A DNA stretch of 64,000 bases from Lacticaseibacillus saniviri JCM 17471 = DSM 24301 (GTDB lineage: Bacteria > Bacillota > Bacilli > Lactobacillales > Lactobacillaceae): assembly GCF_001311785.1 (NCBI RefSeq), contig NZ_BBBX01000008.1:1-64000 (forward strand), written 5' to 3'. This document shows positions 49,438-58,444 of this stretch, piece after piece (position 1 is the first letter of the stretch; each line of letters starts with the position of its first letter). A program made the translations under genes and the position numbers. Under the pieces are notes generated by a model that saw only the letters and a list, made by a program, of their open reading frames with translations, did not search any database and had not been told where the DNA came from.

Positions 49438-50252
49438 ATGTCACGTGTTATTTTGATTACCGGCGCTTCATCGGGTATCGGGTTTGAAGCAGCCAAGCAG
49501 CTCGCACAACAAGGTCACACCGTGTATGGTGCAGCTCGACGTATCGATCGCTTGCAATCACTCACACAGTACGGCGTCACCCCCGTTGCGCTGGATGTGA
49601 CCGATGGCGCAGCCGCCAAAGTCGTGGTCGATCAGATTATTGCCAAGGAAAATCGACTCGATGTGCTGATTAACAACGCTGGCTACGGGTCATATGGCGC
49701 CGTCGAAGAAGTCAGTATCGATGAAGCCAAGCGCCAATTTGACGTCAATCTCTTTGGCCTAGCACAGATGACCAAGCTGGTGCTGCCTCAGATGCGCAAG
49801 CAACACGCCGGTACCATCATCAACACGTCATCGATGGCCGGCAAGGTCTGGACGCCATTTGGCGCGTGGTACCACGCAACCAAGTTCGCCGTTGAAGGCT
49901 TCTCCAACGCCATGCGACTAGAGCTTGAACCATTCGGCATCCACGTCGTTCTGGTTGAACCGGGTGCCATCAAGACCGATTGGGGCATGATTGCGGCTGA
50001 TCACTTGAGCGAGAGTTCGGCCCAGGCCCCTACGCCAAAGCCGCCCAGCGCACCGCAAAGAACTTGCGGCGAATGTACAGCGGTCACTTCATCACAACCC
50101 CAAGCAAAATCGGTGCCGTGATGGCTAAGGCTGCCACTGCTGCTAAGCCTCGCACACATTACCTGACTGGCTTTGGCGCCAAGCCATCTGTCTTCTTCTC
50201 ACGCGTGGTGCCTAATCGGGTGTTTGATGCCGTAATCAAACGCGTAATGTGA
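49438..50252 (+). CDS. SDR family oxidoreductase (frameshifted)
   Basis: Cytoplasmic short-chain dehydrogenase inside the surface-protein array. Cofactor motif TGASSGIGFEAAKQ, NNAGYGSYG, catalytic region INTSSMAGKVW with YHATKFAVEGFS, then VLVEPGAIKTD. One G is missing near 50024 (SSAQGPYAKAAQRTAKN broken); the tail continues PSKIGAVMAKAATAAKPRTH to the end at 50252. Repaired length 271 aa, usual for this subgroup. AAAAGGAG before the ATG. No link to surface assembly is evident. Confidence 0.87.
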
Positions 50253-50329
50253 TCACGTTTACGAAGCCACGAAACTCGGCTTGTATGTGACGACGTTTCC
50301 ATTCAATATACATCTTAAAATTATTCATC

Positions 50330-50374
50330 AAAAAAGGTGGCACACAATTGAAATCAATTGTGTGCCACCTTTTT
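50330..50374 (+). terminator. Intrinsic terminator after SDR gene
   Basis: Perfect stem aaaaaggtggcacacaattg / caattgtgtgccaccttttt with loop aaat. Confidence 0.9.
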
Positions 50375-50491
50375 CCTTTTATATAACCCGTGTAATTTTA
50401 TTATAGATAATTCCATTCGAATTTTGCATATTATTTTCCAAATAATAATATAAATTCTATTGAAATATGAACATAATTAAACCTTCATTAG

Positions 50492-50537
50492 TGTTAGACT
50501 ATATTAGTATCAGACATGAACTTTATTAAGTCTAACA
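50492..50537 (+). promoter_or_regulatory. Leader hairpin against the ribosome-binding site of lectin/WxL protein 5
   Basis: TGTTAGACT and AGTCTAACA, 9-bp perfect arms with a 28-nt loop; the 3' arm shares its last A with AGGAGGG (50537-50543). Folding would hide or frame the ribosome-binding site. An overlapping -10-like hexamer is possible, so a DNA-level role is not excluded. Confidence 0.45.
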
Positions 50538-50549
50538 GGAGGGCAGTTT

Positions 50550-52686
50550 ATGACACTGCGACACTTATTACTATTCAGTGGTCTCATCATCGGCATGAGT
50601 GCCTCAACCCAAACGGCACATGCGGCTACAGATTGGATGAATCCACTCAACAACACAACTTATACCGCACCACCAGATATCACGTCGGGAACGGCTGGGT
50701 ATGTGCCTTTTGGCGATAGTTTTACGACGCTGGGCACATCAAAACTCATCACACAGACGGCTGGCGGCACAACTCAGAATGTTGGCTTGGCCGTCACCCA
50801 AGCGGCCAACAACCAAAACGGTGCTATCTGGAGTAAAAGTCCGATTTTCGATCTCACCAACAGCATCAATCCGTCAGCATGAATGTGCTGCTGCAACAAT
50901 CGAGTCTTGCCAGTGGTGATGGGATGACCTTAGCATTATCTGGTAAGAAGCCAAGTGCGCCACTGACTCCCGGTGCACAACTAGGCGTGTGGGCCGGGGA
51001 ATATAATAGCACGAATGCAGATACGAGTGACTACCTGAAGGCTGCCTTACCATCCAGCACCATAGTCACACTCGATACGCACTTCGACAAAACACTCGAT
51101 GGCAAACTTCCTGGCAATAAGACAAACCAATATATCGGTTTAGCCTATCCTGGCCTCGCCAACAGCTATTATTTCGCTAGTAACACAAACAGCACCTCCA
51201 CCAGTGACAAATATATCGGGCAAATCAACTTCAATAATGTCCAGACCGGCATGAAGAAAATCCCGTATAGCTCAGGTGTCTACCTCGCCTCACCCGCTAG
51301 CGAACCAGTTTGGCATAACTTTGATGTTGTTTGGGATCGAGATGCCGACAACAGTGGTGGCACATTGACTTACCGGGTTTCCAATACCGATAAGGACCAA
51401 GCCAGTGGCGTCAGTGTCAATACGGTGCACTGGACCAATAGCGATATCACCACCATCTTCGGCACCAATAACGTCTATGTTGGCTTTACTGGCTCGACTA
51501 GTACAACCGCGAATGAGGATGCGATTGTCTCATTCCACTCGATTCCAGGCACAGTCAATGCCAGTGGCACGGTCAAACTCACCAAGGGCACCACTGCGGT
51601 CACAGCGAGCACGCAATTGCGTCCGAGTGATCAACTCGCCTACAACTATAATGTCACCTATGATAACAGTAGCAGTGCCAACTGGCCATCAGCAAATGGG
51701 CAATCGCTCAGTATCAAACTCACCAAGAACAAATATTTCCTCCCCACTTCAACCCATATCACTGTGACCTATGGCGATGGCTCAACTGGCACCGCAACCC
51801 TGGCAACGTCGCGCAAAGACCCAGCGACAATCATCTTGTCCGGCATTAAAGGCTTTACCAAAGGAACGTCGGGGTCAATCAAATTTGTGATTCCGATGAA
51901 TGTCGGTCCAATTGATAAGACTGATCTTCCAATCACACAGAGCCGCACCTACAGTGATGATGCCGGAATCATTATTGGAGATAACGCGCAGATTCACTTG
52001 CAAAACACAGATACAACTGCGACCGATCCATTCAGTGTTGGCTACACCTTATTTAATACCGGATTAACCTATGTCCCCGCCTCACCAACCCTATCACAGG
52101 TGCCCTCGCTCGCATTCATCAATCTCCATAGTCTGATCAGTGGCGGCAGTGCCAATCCATCTGTGATTGAACTCAGCACGGGCAAGTTCACTAGTACAGA
52201 TCTTCCTGAATTCCAAAATGTTAATGATCTCAATGACCCGACAACTGGCCTTGCAACGGTCGATGACCAACTGGTAGCCATGCAATCGCCCGATAATGAA
52301 CAGGCTAAGTTGACCGTTGACAGTTCAGCCACCAGCAAGTGGCGCCTCGCCGTCTCGGTCTCGCCATTCACAAGTGACGCCGGCCCCTTCTCGAGTCATG
52401 CCCATATCGCGTTTTCAACACGACTGGTGCGTCGGCAGATAACTCACCCGTCTCATATTGGCCAAGCAACACAGCACCGGTAAGTGTGGCAGATAACAAC
52501 CAGAGTACCGATATTATGAACTCTGACTCTGCGAAGTTGATCAGCTCCAACACCACGCCAAAAGCTGGGTTCGATGTTGGGGCGGGCTCAGTCCTTGCGA
52601 TTCTCCATTTTGACGATAAAATGCCACTAGTCCAGCGCGGTACTTATCAATCAACAGCCGTTTGGTCCTTAACCGTTGCCCCTTAA
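50550..52686 (+). CDS. L-type lectin/WxL surface protein 5 (frameshifted twice)
   Basis: Fifth paralogue, with a more GC-rich coding sequence than 2-4. Signal peptide ends near THAATDWM. Lectin motifs: PPDITSGTAGYVPFGDSF, NGAIWSKSPIFDLTKQHQS, DGMTLALSG, IVTLDTHFD, YIGLAYPG, FDVVWDRDADNSGGTLTY, YVGFTGSTSTTANEDAIVSF. WxL domain SKWRLAVSVSPF and AVWSLTVAP. Missing bases near 50862 (A run, before QHQSVSMNV) and 52413 (T run, HIAFFNTTGAS). Repaired length 712 aa. Followed after 25 nt by a short WxL gene. Confidence 0.85.
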
Positions 52687-52711
52687 CCGACTTCACGAAA
52701 GGAGCTCTCTC

Positions 52712-53359
52712 ATGTTCTCGCTCAAATTACTGACTATCACGACGGCATTATCGCTCGGTATCATTGCACTGCCAAAATTGGCTGTCGAAGCGGCGGATGC
52801 GGCCGTCATCGATGAGCCTTCTGACTTCGCCATGGTTGTTGATGGTGACGCAGAACCGATTGTCTCGGCCAATCCAGTCTTCGCATTCAAAACTCAATCC
52901 GCCGGTGCCCTCATGAACGATGATCTCACTGCATCGATTGACACCATCACTAATCCTGATCTCACGGTGACAGATTACACCGGATCGGGTAGCGGATGGT
53001 TGCTATCCGCATCCCTCAGCACCCTCACGACCACAGCAGAAGGCGGCCAACCCATCTCGGGAACATTACATCTCGCCTGGCTGCCTATCGACAAGCAGCA
53101 TGATTTCGGCAATCCACTCACGCCTGGTCCGCTCACCGATGACTCTCAACAGCGCATCTTTTCTCTGGATACCGGTAGTACCGTGCCATTCTGGGATACC
53201 AGAGCAAAAGGCACAACCATTAAAGCCACTGGTCAGGGTGTCAATCAAATCACGTTTGACCCAGATGCGACAACCTTCTCGCTCAATCAAACAGATCGTG
53301 TGCTACCTGAGGAATACACGGCAGGCATCACATGGACACTCTCAGCAACACCGGCATAA
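52712..53359 (+). CDS. Short WxL-domain surface protein
   Basis: 215 aa, paralogue of the protein at 39740 and in the same position, directly after a lectin/WxL gene. Signal peptide MFSLKLLTITTALSLGIIAL, cleavage near VEAAD. WxL features LTVTDYTGSGSGWLLSASLS and ITWTLSATPA, both motifs intact. The ATG at 52712 is 9 nt after AAAGGAG; an in-frame ATG at 52676 overlaps the previous stop region without a site. Unlike the 39740 copy, no DUF916 gene follows. Confidence 0.87.
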   Translation: MFSLKLLTITTALSLGIIALPKLAVEAADAAVIDEPSDFAMVVDGDAEPIVSANPVFAFKTQSAGALMNDDLTASIDTITNPDLTVTDYTGSGSGWLLSASLSTLTTTAEGGQPISGTLHLAWLPIDKQHDFGNPLTPGPLTDDSQQRIFSLDTGSTVPFWDTRAKGTTIKATGQGVNQITFDPDATTFSLNQTDRVLPEEYTAGITWTLSATPA

Positions 53360-53365
53360 CAAATT

Positions 53366-53402
53366 AAAGCCCCCGACAATCTTGAAGGTTGTCGGGGCTT
53401 TG
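53366..53402 (+). terminator. Intrinsic terminator after short WxL gene
   Basis: aaagcccccgacaa / ttgtcggggcttt hairpin; end of the plus-strand surface-protein series. Confidence 0.85.
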
Positions 53403-53602
53403 CTTGTGGGATAAAAGACTTCCCAGTCAGTGCCACTTAGTGTCTAAACCCAAGAAGCAAGGCAAGAGTTCAATGTCCAATTTAAATCTTAACCTATCTC
53501 TTCTGGTATACCAGACACAGATATGGAAGTAACGAAGACAATTGACGGCTGTTTCATATAACCAACTCAGATGCGATTAAACGCACTATATGCGAGGGTT
53601 GA

Positions 53603-53810
53603 ATGAAATACATCACCCAGCAAACAACCAGTGAACAACTCAAGACGGCATATGAAACCTATATATCACGCCATCACGCATTCATGCATGAATCGAAGCC
53701 CTGAGCAACTCGAAATCCGCTTTTACGGCCGTACCATGGGCGGCGGCACACCATTGAATCAAGCAATCTCCCCCATCAAGAAACACATACGAGGTGTCTT
53801 ATCGCCATGA
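53603..53810 (+). CDS. Possible small protein in the convergent gap (frameshifted, weak)
   Basis: Within the 600-nt gap 53360-53962. MKYITQQTTSEQLKTAYETY follows GAGGGTTGA. Allowing one extra A near 53695, the frame continues PEQLEIRFYGRTMGGGTPLN to a stop at 53810, about 68 aa. I recognise no family. The second half reads like protein (no low complexity, mixed charge), but the shift makes this uncertain. The rest of the gap shows nothing else. Confidence 0.25.
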
Positions 53811-53919
53811 CTGACCCACACTCAAATGAATCCATCAACTGACCGCATAAAAAGCAGTTTCCAGAACGGAAAGTGCATCATGAATAGAAAGGTTTTCCAA
53901 CAGAGTTTGACAAAGAACC

Positions 53920-53958
53920 AAAAAGACTTCCCACCTTAAACAGATAGGAAGTCTTTTA
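53920..53958 (-). terminator. Intrinsic terminator of the minus-strand surface operon
   Basis: aaaagacttcc / ggaagtctttt hairpin just downstream of the last minus-strand WxL gene. Confidence 0.82.
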
Positions 53959-53962
53959 TTTA

Positions 53963-54769
53963 TTAATCAACACCAACTGTTGCAATCCAACGAATCAGCG
54001 CATGGTAATCACCGACCTGCTGATTAGCCGTGGGGAATTCGAGCCGCATAGCATCATTCGTATCAAATACAAGGGACCAAGCGTTGTCTCCCTTGCCAGG
54101 ATCGGCCTGCCAAATTTTTGTTTCTTGGCCAAAGGTTGGCTGATAATCAGTTTCAGTAGAATCACTTGGCTGCGTCGGTGGATTCCCTTCCTTCGCAGGA
54201 ACCAGCGATGCAGCGGTGAGAGAATTAGGCCCATTCGTCAAATCCTGACTCATCGGAATAAATTCCCCGGGAGATCCATTTGAATTAACATTAACTAACC
54301 CACCTTGATAAACTGTGGCCTGCTTCAAATCCAAACTATCAATCCCATTGAATGCCTTCCAACTGCTATCGGCATCTGGACGGTACTCGAACTGAGAGAG
54401 CTGGGCCGATAACGTCCAACCGCTGCTCGTCGTCCGATTGGTGACCGTAACCATACGATCAGGCGCACTGGCTGCATCAGCATAAGATGGTTGTAAACTT
54501 AGCGCATCGCTAAAAACCATGAATGGAGCAGAATTCATTGGGCGCGGTGCAAAATTAAAGTTTTTTGACGCCGTGACCTGAAGGCCACCATCAACTAGCG
54601 TGAGATTTGCATTACTTTGAGCAGGTTGTCCCTCGTCAACATTCACACCTGTAGTCGCTTGAAATGTTGAAGTGTCATCAGCAAGTACATGATTACTCTG
54701 TAGGCTGATTGTGAACAATAGCCCCAAAGTTGCAGTTAGAAGTAAAAGTTTCCTGCGAATATTGCTCAC
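53963..54769 (-). CDS. WxL-domain surface protein with degenerate second motif
   Basis: 268 aa, GTG start at 54769 behind AGGTGACTGGGG. Signal peptide RRKLLLLTATLGLLFTISL, cleavage near VLADDT. First motif intact (SSGWTLSAQLSQF); at the usual ATWTL position the protein ends IRWIATVGVD, so the second W-x-L is W-I-A. Probably a WxL protein partnered by the DUF916 product of the same operon. Last gene of the minus-strand series. Confidence 0.83.
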   Translation of the reverse strand: MSNIRRKLLLLTATLGLLFTISLQSNHVLADDTSTFQATTGVNVDEGQPAQSNANLTLVDGGLQVTASKNFNFAPRPMNSAPFMVFSDALSLQPSYADAASAPDRMVTVTNRTTSSGWTLSAQLSQFEYRPDADSSWKAFNGIDSLDLKQATVYQGGLVNVNSNGSPGEFIPMSQDLTNGPNSLTAASLVPAKEGNPPTQPSDSTETDYQPTFGQETKIWQADPGKGDNAWSLVFDTNDAMRLEFPTANQQVGDYHALIRWIATVGVD

Positions 54770-54797
54770 CCCCAGTCACCTGTAAATTAAACTGTGA

Positions 54798-55601
54798 TTA
54801 CTTGACGCCCGCAGTCAAAGTCCAAAGCAATGTGGAAGTAAACGTGCCGCTCTTCTGAACTTTAGCAGGTACATACATCTGTGAACTGCCTGTTTTACTG
54901 AAATCGGTGTAGAAATCCCCACCAGCTGCAGCAGAAGCCTTTGAAGGGTCCAGTGAAGCCACGGGCACCGCAGTGCTCTTCGATACATCCGTGCCTTGAA
55001 GTAAAACTTTACTATCTGCCGTGGTAACATCGTCAGTTGCAGTCAACTTACCATCAGCGCTACCAGGTGCGACCCAATAGTTAGCAATGTTACTATGCGC
55101 GAAGGTGATTGTTGCGTCTGTGAGCTGTGTAGCCCCGTTCACAGGCACAGTACCTTGAACAGTGACATTCCAACCAGCATTAGCGCCACTACGATCTTGT
55201 ACATGCAAGAAAGAAGTGGTGGCACGATCCAACTTATTAGCAGCAGGCGTTGCTGGAGCCGGAGTCACCGCACCATCGTAATAAGCATTAGCGCTGATAG
55301 GAGTCATAGTGCGATTGCCACCATCCTCTTCAGCTGGAAAGGCATCAAACGTTTCTGCTGTTTTCAGTGCATGGTGTCCGTAATCAAAACTTGGCACATC
55401 TACCAATTTCAACGAGCCGGCATCAAATGTAATTGTTGCGTTTGAAGTCCCAGTCCCAGTAGGCTGAGTTTCTGTAATTGTACCTGGCGTTGCATCAACT
55501 TGATTAGTCATTGGATCATCCGCCGCATTAACCTGCGCAGCACCCAAACCACCAATACCTGCTAAAACAGCGACACTAGCTAATAAAACTTTTGTCTTCA
55601 T
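54798..55601 (-). CDS. WxL-domain surface protein
   Basis: 267 aa from the ATG at 55601 (MKTKVLLASVAVLAGIGGL), preceded by GAGGAGG; nine extra in-frame upstream codons overlap the DUF916 gene. Signal peptide cleaves near VNAAD. The second motif LLWTLTAGVK is intact; the first is NAGWNVTVQG (W-N-V). A middle Ala/Thr/Asp-rich region is variable. It lies 4 nt after the DUF916 gene and 28 nt before the next WxL gene, so the three are cotranscribed. Confidence 0.86.
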   Translation of the reverse strand: MKTKVLLASVAVLAGIGGLGAAQVNAADDPMTNQVDATPGTITETQPTGTGTSNATITFDAGSLKLVDVPSFDYGHHALKTAETFDAFPAEEDGGNRTMTPISANAYYDGAVTPAPATPAANKLDRATTSFLHVQDRSGANAGWNVTVQGTVPVNGATQLTDATITFAHSNIANYWVAPGSADGKLTATDDVTTADSKVLLQGTDVSKSTAVPVASLDPSKASAAAGGDFYTDFSKTGSSQMYVPAKVQKSGTFTSTLLWTLTAGVK

Positions 55602-55605
55602 AATC

Positions 55606-56643
55606 TTACTCCTCCTCTTCATTGGCACTATTTTTCTTTTTGTTGCTCCGGCGCCCTAACCAGTAAATCAGGAGCCCGAGTATGATGAGAACAAGGATAG
55701 CGATGGTAATCCATAACCAAGTGTAATCAGGTTTGAATCCAGCTTCCTGGTTCAATTGGTCCGCCTCAGCGGCACTAATCGTGAAGTTACGTGTGAATTT
55801 CCAACTTTGACCACCAGTCGATCCAGTCCCGTGTAAGGTATAGTCACCGGCCTCTAATCTTTGACCACCCCAGCTGATAGGATAAGTGAAGTTCGAGTTG
55901 GGAGCAATCATCAGACCAGTAGCGTTTGCCGTATGCAAGACGTTTTTTCACCACGCCGTGTCACAGACAATTTCATAGTCGCATTCGCCAGTAAAGCTGG
56001 CTTGTTGTTTTCAATGTTTGCTAACACCGCTGTTTTGCTTGCATACAAGCCACCACGAGCCGAATTGGCAGACATATTGGGCACAGCCCGGACATTATCC
56101 ATCTTTAAAAAGATAGGCAATCCATACGCGTATTTGATCTTGAGGGCTGTATTCCCATTCACACCAGTTTCTTTACCACCATCGGGAACAGATGTAATCC
56201 CGCCCATAAGAACACCGGAATAACTAGCCGGCGCGTTTAGCGTAAAGCCCACCTCTTTAGTAGACTTTGGTGGAATTGAAACGGTCATTGTCTTGGGCTG
56301 AACATAATCACGCAGCTTATACTTTAATGAACTATCATTAGGAATCTTTGCTGAATCCCAAGCATAAACACCACTATCTTGTGTATAGCCCGTATTGACA
56401 GACAATGAGAGCTTCAAAGTCGTGGAACGCTTATTTAATATATTAACCTTGATTTGCTGGACACGGTCATTTTCCGTACGGATGACATAATATCCATTAC
56501 CAACACTCTGAGCTTTATTGGCAGAGACGGGAGACAATACGTAGTCCGGCCCATCAGCGGCATATACTGTGGAACCAGTAGCTTGAAGACCAAAACAGCT
56601 ACCTAGAAATAACGTTAACCCAATTAAAATTTTGTAGCTTCAC
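55606..56643 (-). CDS. DUF916/DUF3324 (WxL-interacting) membrane protein (frameshifted twice)
   Basis: Signal peptide (GTG start at 56643 after GAGGAATT; MKLQILIGLTLFLGSCFG once an extra A is removed), mature start near VYAADG. DUF916 (VQQIKVNILNKRSTTLKLSL, tail TNTGY-like VNTGYTQDSG), DUF3324, then a membrane helix (TWLWITIAILVLIILGLLIY) and a basic-acidic tail. A second break, one missing base near 55940, falls between ATMKLSVTRRGEK and the C-terminal part. Repaired length 345 aa. Followed by two WxL genes, its likely partners. Confidence 0.84.
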
Positions 56644-56660
56644 AATTCCTCATCCTTAAA

Positions 56661-56688
56661 AAAGCCGGGCATTCGACCGCCCGGCTTT
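56661..56688 (-). terminator. Internal terminator or attenuator between WxL and DUF916 genes
   Basis: aaagccgggc / gcccggcttt, loop ggtcgaat, followed on the minus strand by TTTTTT. It lies 30 nt after the WxL stop and 18 nt before the DUF916 start, so it probably reduces expression of the three downstream genes. Confidence 0.85.
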
Positions 56689-56717
56689 CAAATCTTGCGA
56701 TTCGCCAGTGTATTATT

Positions 56718-57557
56718 TTATGGTTGTGGTGTTGTTGGTGCTGGATCGTTAACGGTAGCATCAGCGCTCGCCTTAAGGGTCCATGTCAAAGGTGCAACAT
56801 AGTATCCTTCTGTTGCTTCTTCAGGAACATGTAAAGTAGCATCCTTTTGATCAGAATAGATGTGTTGAACAGTCCCAAAGCCTGTGCCAGCAGTTGCCTT
56901 GATAACTTGACCTGCAGCACCAGCTTGTCCAGCTGTTTGTCCAGCAGCGTTGGTCCCAGCAATGATATCAACATTGTTAAGAGCGACATCGGATGGATTC
57001 CCAGTTGTGTCGTTCATCTTAACGCCACCCTTAAGATCCAATTCCCATGTCCCTTTAGCTAAATTATCAGCTGAGTCAGTACCAGTTTCTGCTGCTTCCT
57101 TTGTTGCATATTGATGGAAGGCACCTAATTGTGCAGTCAACAGGTAGCCTAAGCCCTGTTGCCCACTAAGACTACGTGAATCTGTAACCTGTAAGACACC
57201 CTTTTGATTACCATCGTTGTCCCGAACGGTATCGTTGCTGTAAAGACCAGCAGGCAGACCCGCAGTGACAGTACCGAAGTATAAGTCAGGAACAGCATCA
57301 AGTGTTAAGTACCCACTTGTTACATGTGCCCATACATCAGAAACAGCTGATGAACTTTCTGTTGCTACTGCTGTATTGGCATTTTTATTAGCTTGAGCAC
57401 CTTTGCCTGAATCATAGATACCAGAAACACCTTGTTGATCCAATGTCACAGACTTGCCATCAGCGGCTGTAGCAGCGTGAACGCCTGCGGCTGGAGCGAT
57501 AGCAAGTAATGCGACACTTGCCAATGTAGTAAGAGAGATAAGCTTTGTTGTCTTCAT
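56718..57557 (-). CDS. WxL-domain surface protein
   Basis: 279 aa. Signal peptide MKTTKLISLTTLASVALLAI, cleavage near VHAAT. The second motif PLTWTLKASA is intact; the first is GLGYLLTAQLGAF, with Tyr in place of Trp. A shared segment SAVSDVW near residue 70 recurs in the upstream LPxTG protein (KSVSDVW). AGGAGGTTGTTCTT precedes the ATG, which overlaps the corrected stop of that LPxTG gene (ATGA). The C-terminal tail after the motif is a short Pro/Thr-rich end. Confidence 0.87.
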   Translation of the reverse strand: MKTTKLISLTTLASVALLAIAPAAGVHAATAADGKSVTLDQQGVSGIYDSGKGAQANKNANTAVATESSSAVSDVWAHVTSGYLTLDAVPDLYFGTVTAGLPAGLYSNDTVRDNDGNQKGVLQVTDSRSLSGQQGLGYLLTAQLGAFHQYATKEAAETGTDSADNLAKGTWELDLKGGVKMNDTTGNPSDVALNNVDIIAGTNAAGQTAGQAGAAGQVIKATAGTGFGTVQHIYSDQKDATLHVPEEATEGYYVAPLTWTLKASADATVNDPAPTTPQP

Positions 57558-58143
57558 AAGAACAACCTCCTAAGTTTTTGTAATTAAGTTGAGAAACTGA
57601 AACGATCAGGATAGCAATACCAACAAATAAACTGCCAAGCACCTTAATTCCGGTTGAATCACTCACACCAGTTGAAGGAAGATTTGTCTTCCCACCAACG
57701 ATCAATGCGCCATTCGCTCCTGGTTGTGATGCGTTACCATTCGATCCTGAGTTATTACCGTTGTTGCCAGTGGTTTGATTCCCGTTGTTGTTTGTCTGGT
57801 TGCCGTTGTTTTGGCCTCCGGTACCCGGTAAATTACCACCGTTGTTACCGTTATTGCCGTTGTCGCCACCATTATTGTTACCGCCATTATCGCCGCCGTT
57901 GTTACCATTGTTGTCGCCACCATTGTTACCATTGTTATTACTGTTGGTGTTATCAACCAATAACCACACGTCAGAAACTGACTTTTTGAATGATGTCGAT
58001 CCGGTATCAGCAACCAGGTAGTTCCCAGCAGTTACATCGTCGGCAGTGACCATCTTGATCCCTACGGCGATGACTAATGCAATTGCAACGACCAGCCATA
58101 CGCCCCACTTCTTCATCCAAGCAAATCGGTGATTTGTGTTCAT
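57554..58143 (-). CDS. Small LPxTG-anchored protein with Asn/Gly-rich stalk (frameshifted at the end)
   Basis: N-terminal membrane segment (WMKKWGVWLVVAIALVIAVG), a short domain with KSVSDVW, a stalk of N/G/D repeats (about residues 68-150), then LPSTGVSDSTG, a hydrophobic helix (GSLFVGIAILIVSV) and, after restoring one A in the A5 run near 57575, the basic end NYKKLRRLFL. That is a complete sortase signal, 196 aa. As sequenced, the frame runs on into the next gene. An extra LPGTGG lies inside the stalk. It corresponds to the small LPxTG (CscD-type) member of csc clusters. Confidence 0.82.
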
Positions 58144-58444
58144 TTGTGATTTTGCGCCCCCTTCCGTTTAAGATGTCAACTCACTACGATTCCAAGATAT
58201 TACATCCGAGTCATCAAAAATTCAAACTTTGTAACCCTGAACATTGAATTGCTTATTCATGTTACCTCTTATTCAATGCTTAGGACTTCAAGACTTGGGT
58301 TTATCAACTCTGGTGTCCTATCCCTCATCGATGTATAAAGCATAACATGGAATTTATGCGAAAATATTCCAACTTTTAAAAGAAATTTTTATGAATTCTG
58401 GAATCTTCCATATGAATTTGCTTATATACCGGGAAAAGTGATAA
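58144..58444 (-). other. Intergenic region before the LPxTG gene
   Basis: 301 nt, AT-rich toward the DUF916 stop, with GGAAGGGGG about 13 nt before the LPxTG ATG. It probably holds a promoter, but I cannot place one with confidence. No ORF or repeat is supported. Confidence 0.35.

Noticed and set aside
37324..52686. Homopolymer-based phase variation of the lectin genes
   Set aside because: The runs are only 3-6 bases long and the same defect affects housekeeping genes such as tag and bioY. Sequencing error explains it better.
57654..58021. Plus-strand Cys/Tyr- or Pro/Leu-rich frames across 57.65-58.0 kb
   Set aside because: They are antisense shadows of the Asn/Gly repeat stalk and have no ribosome-binding site.
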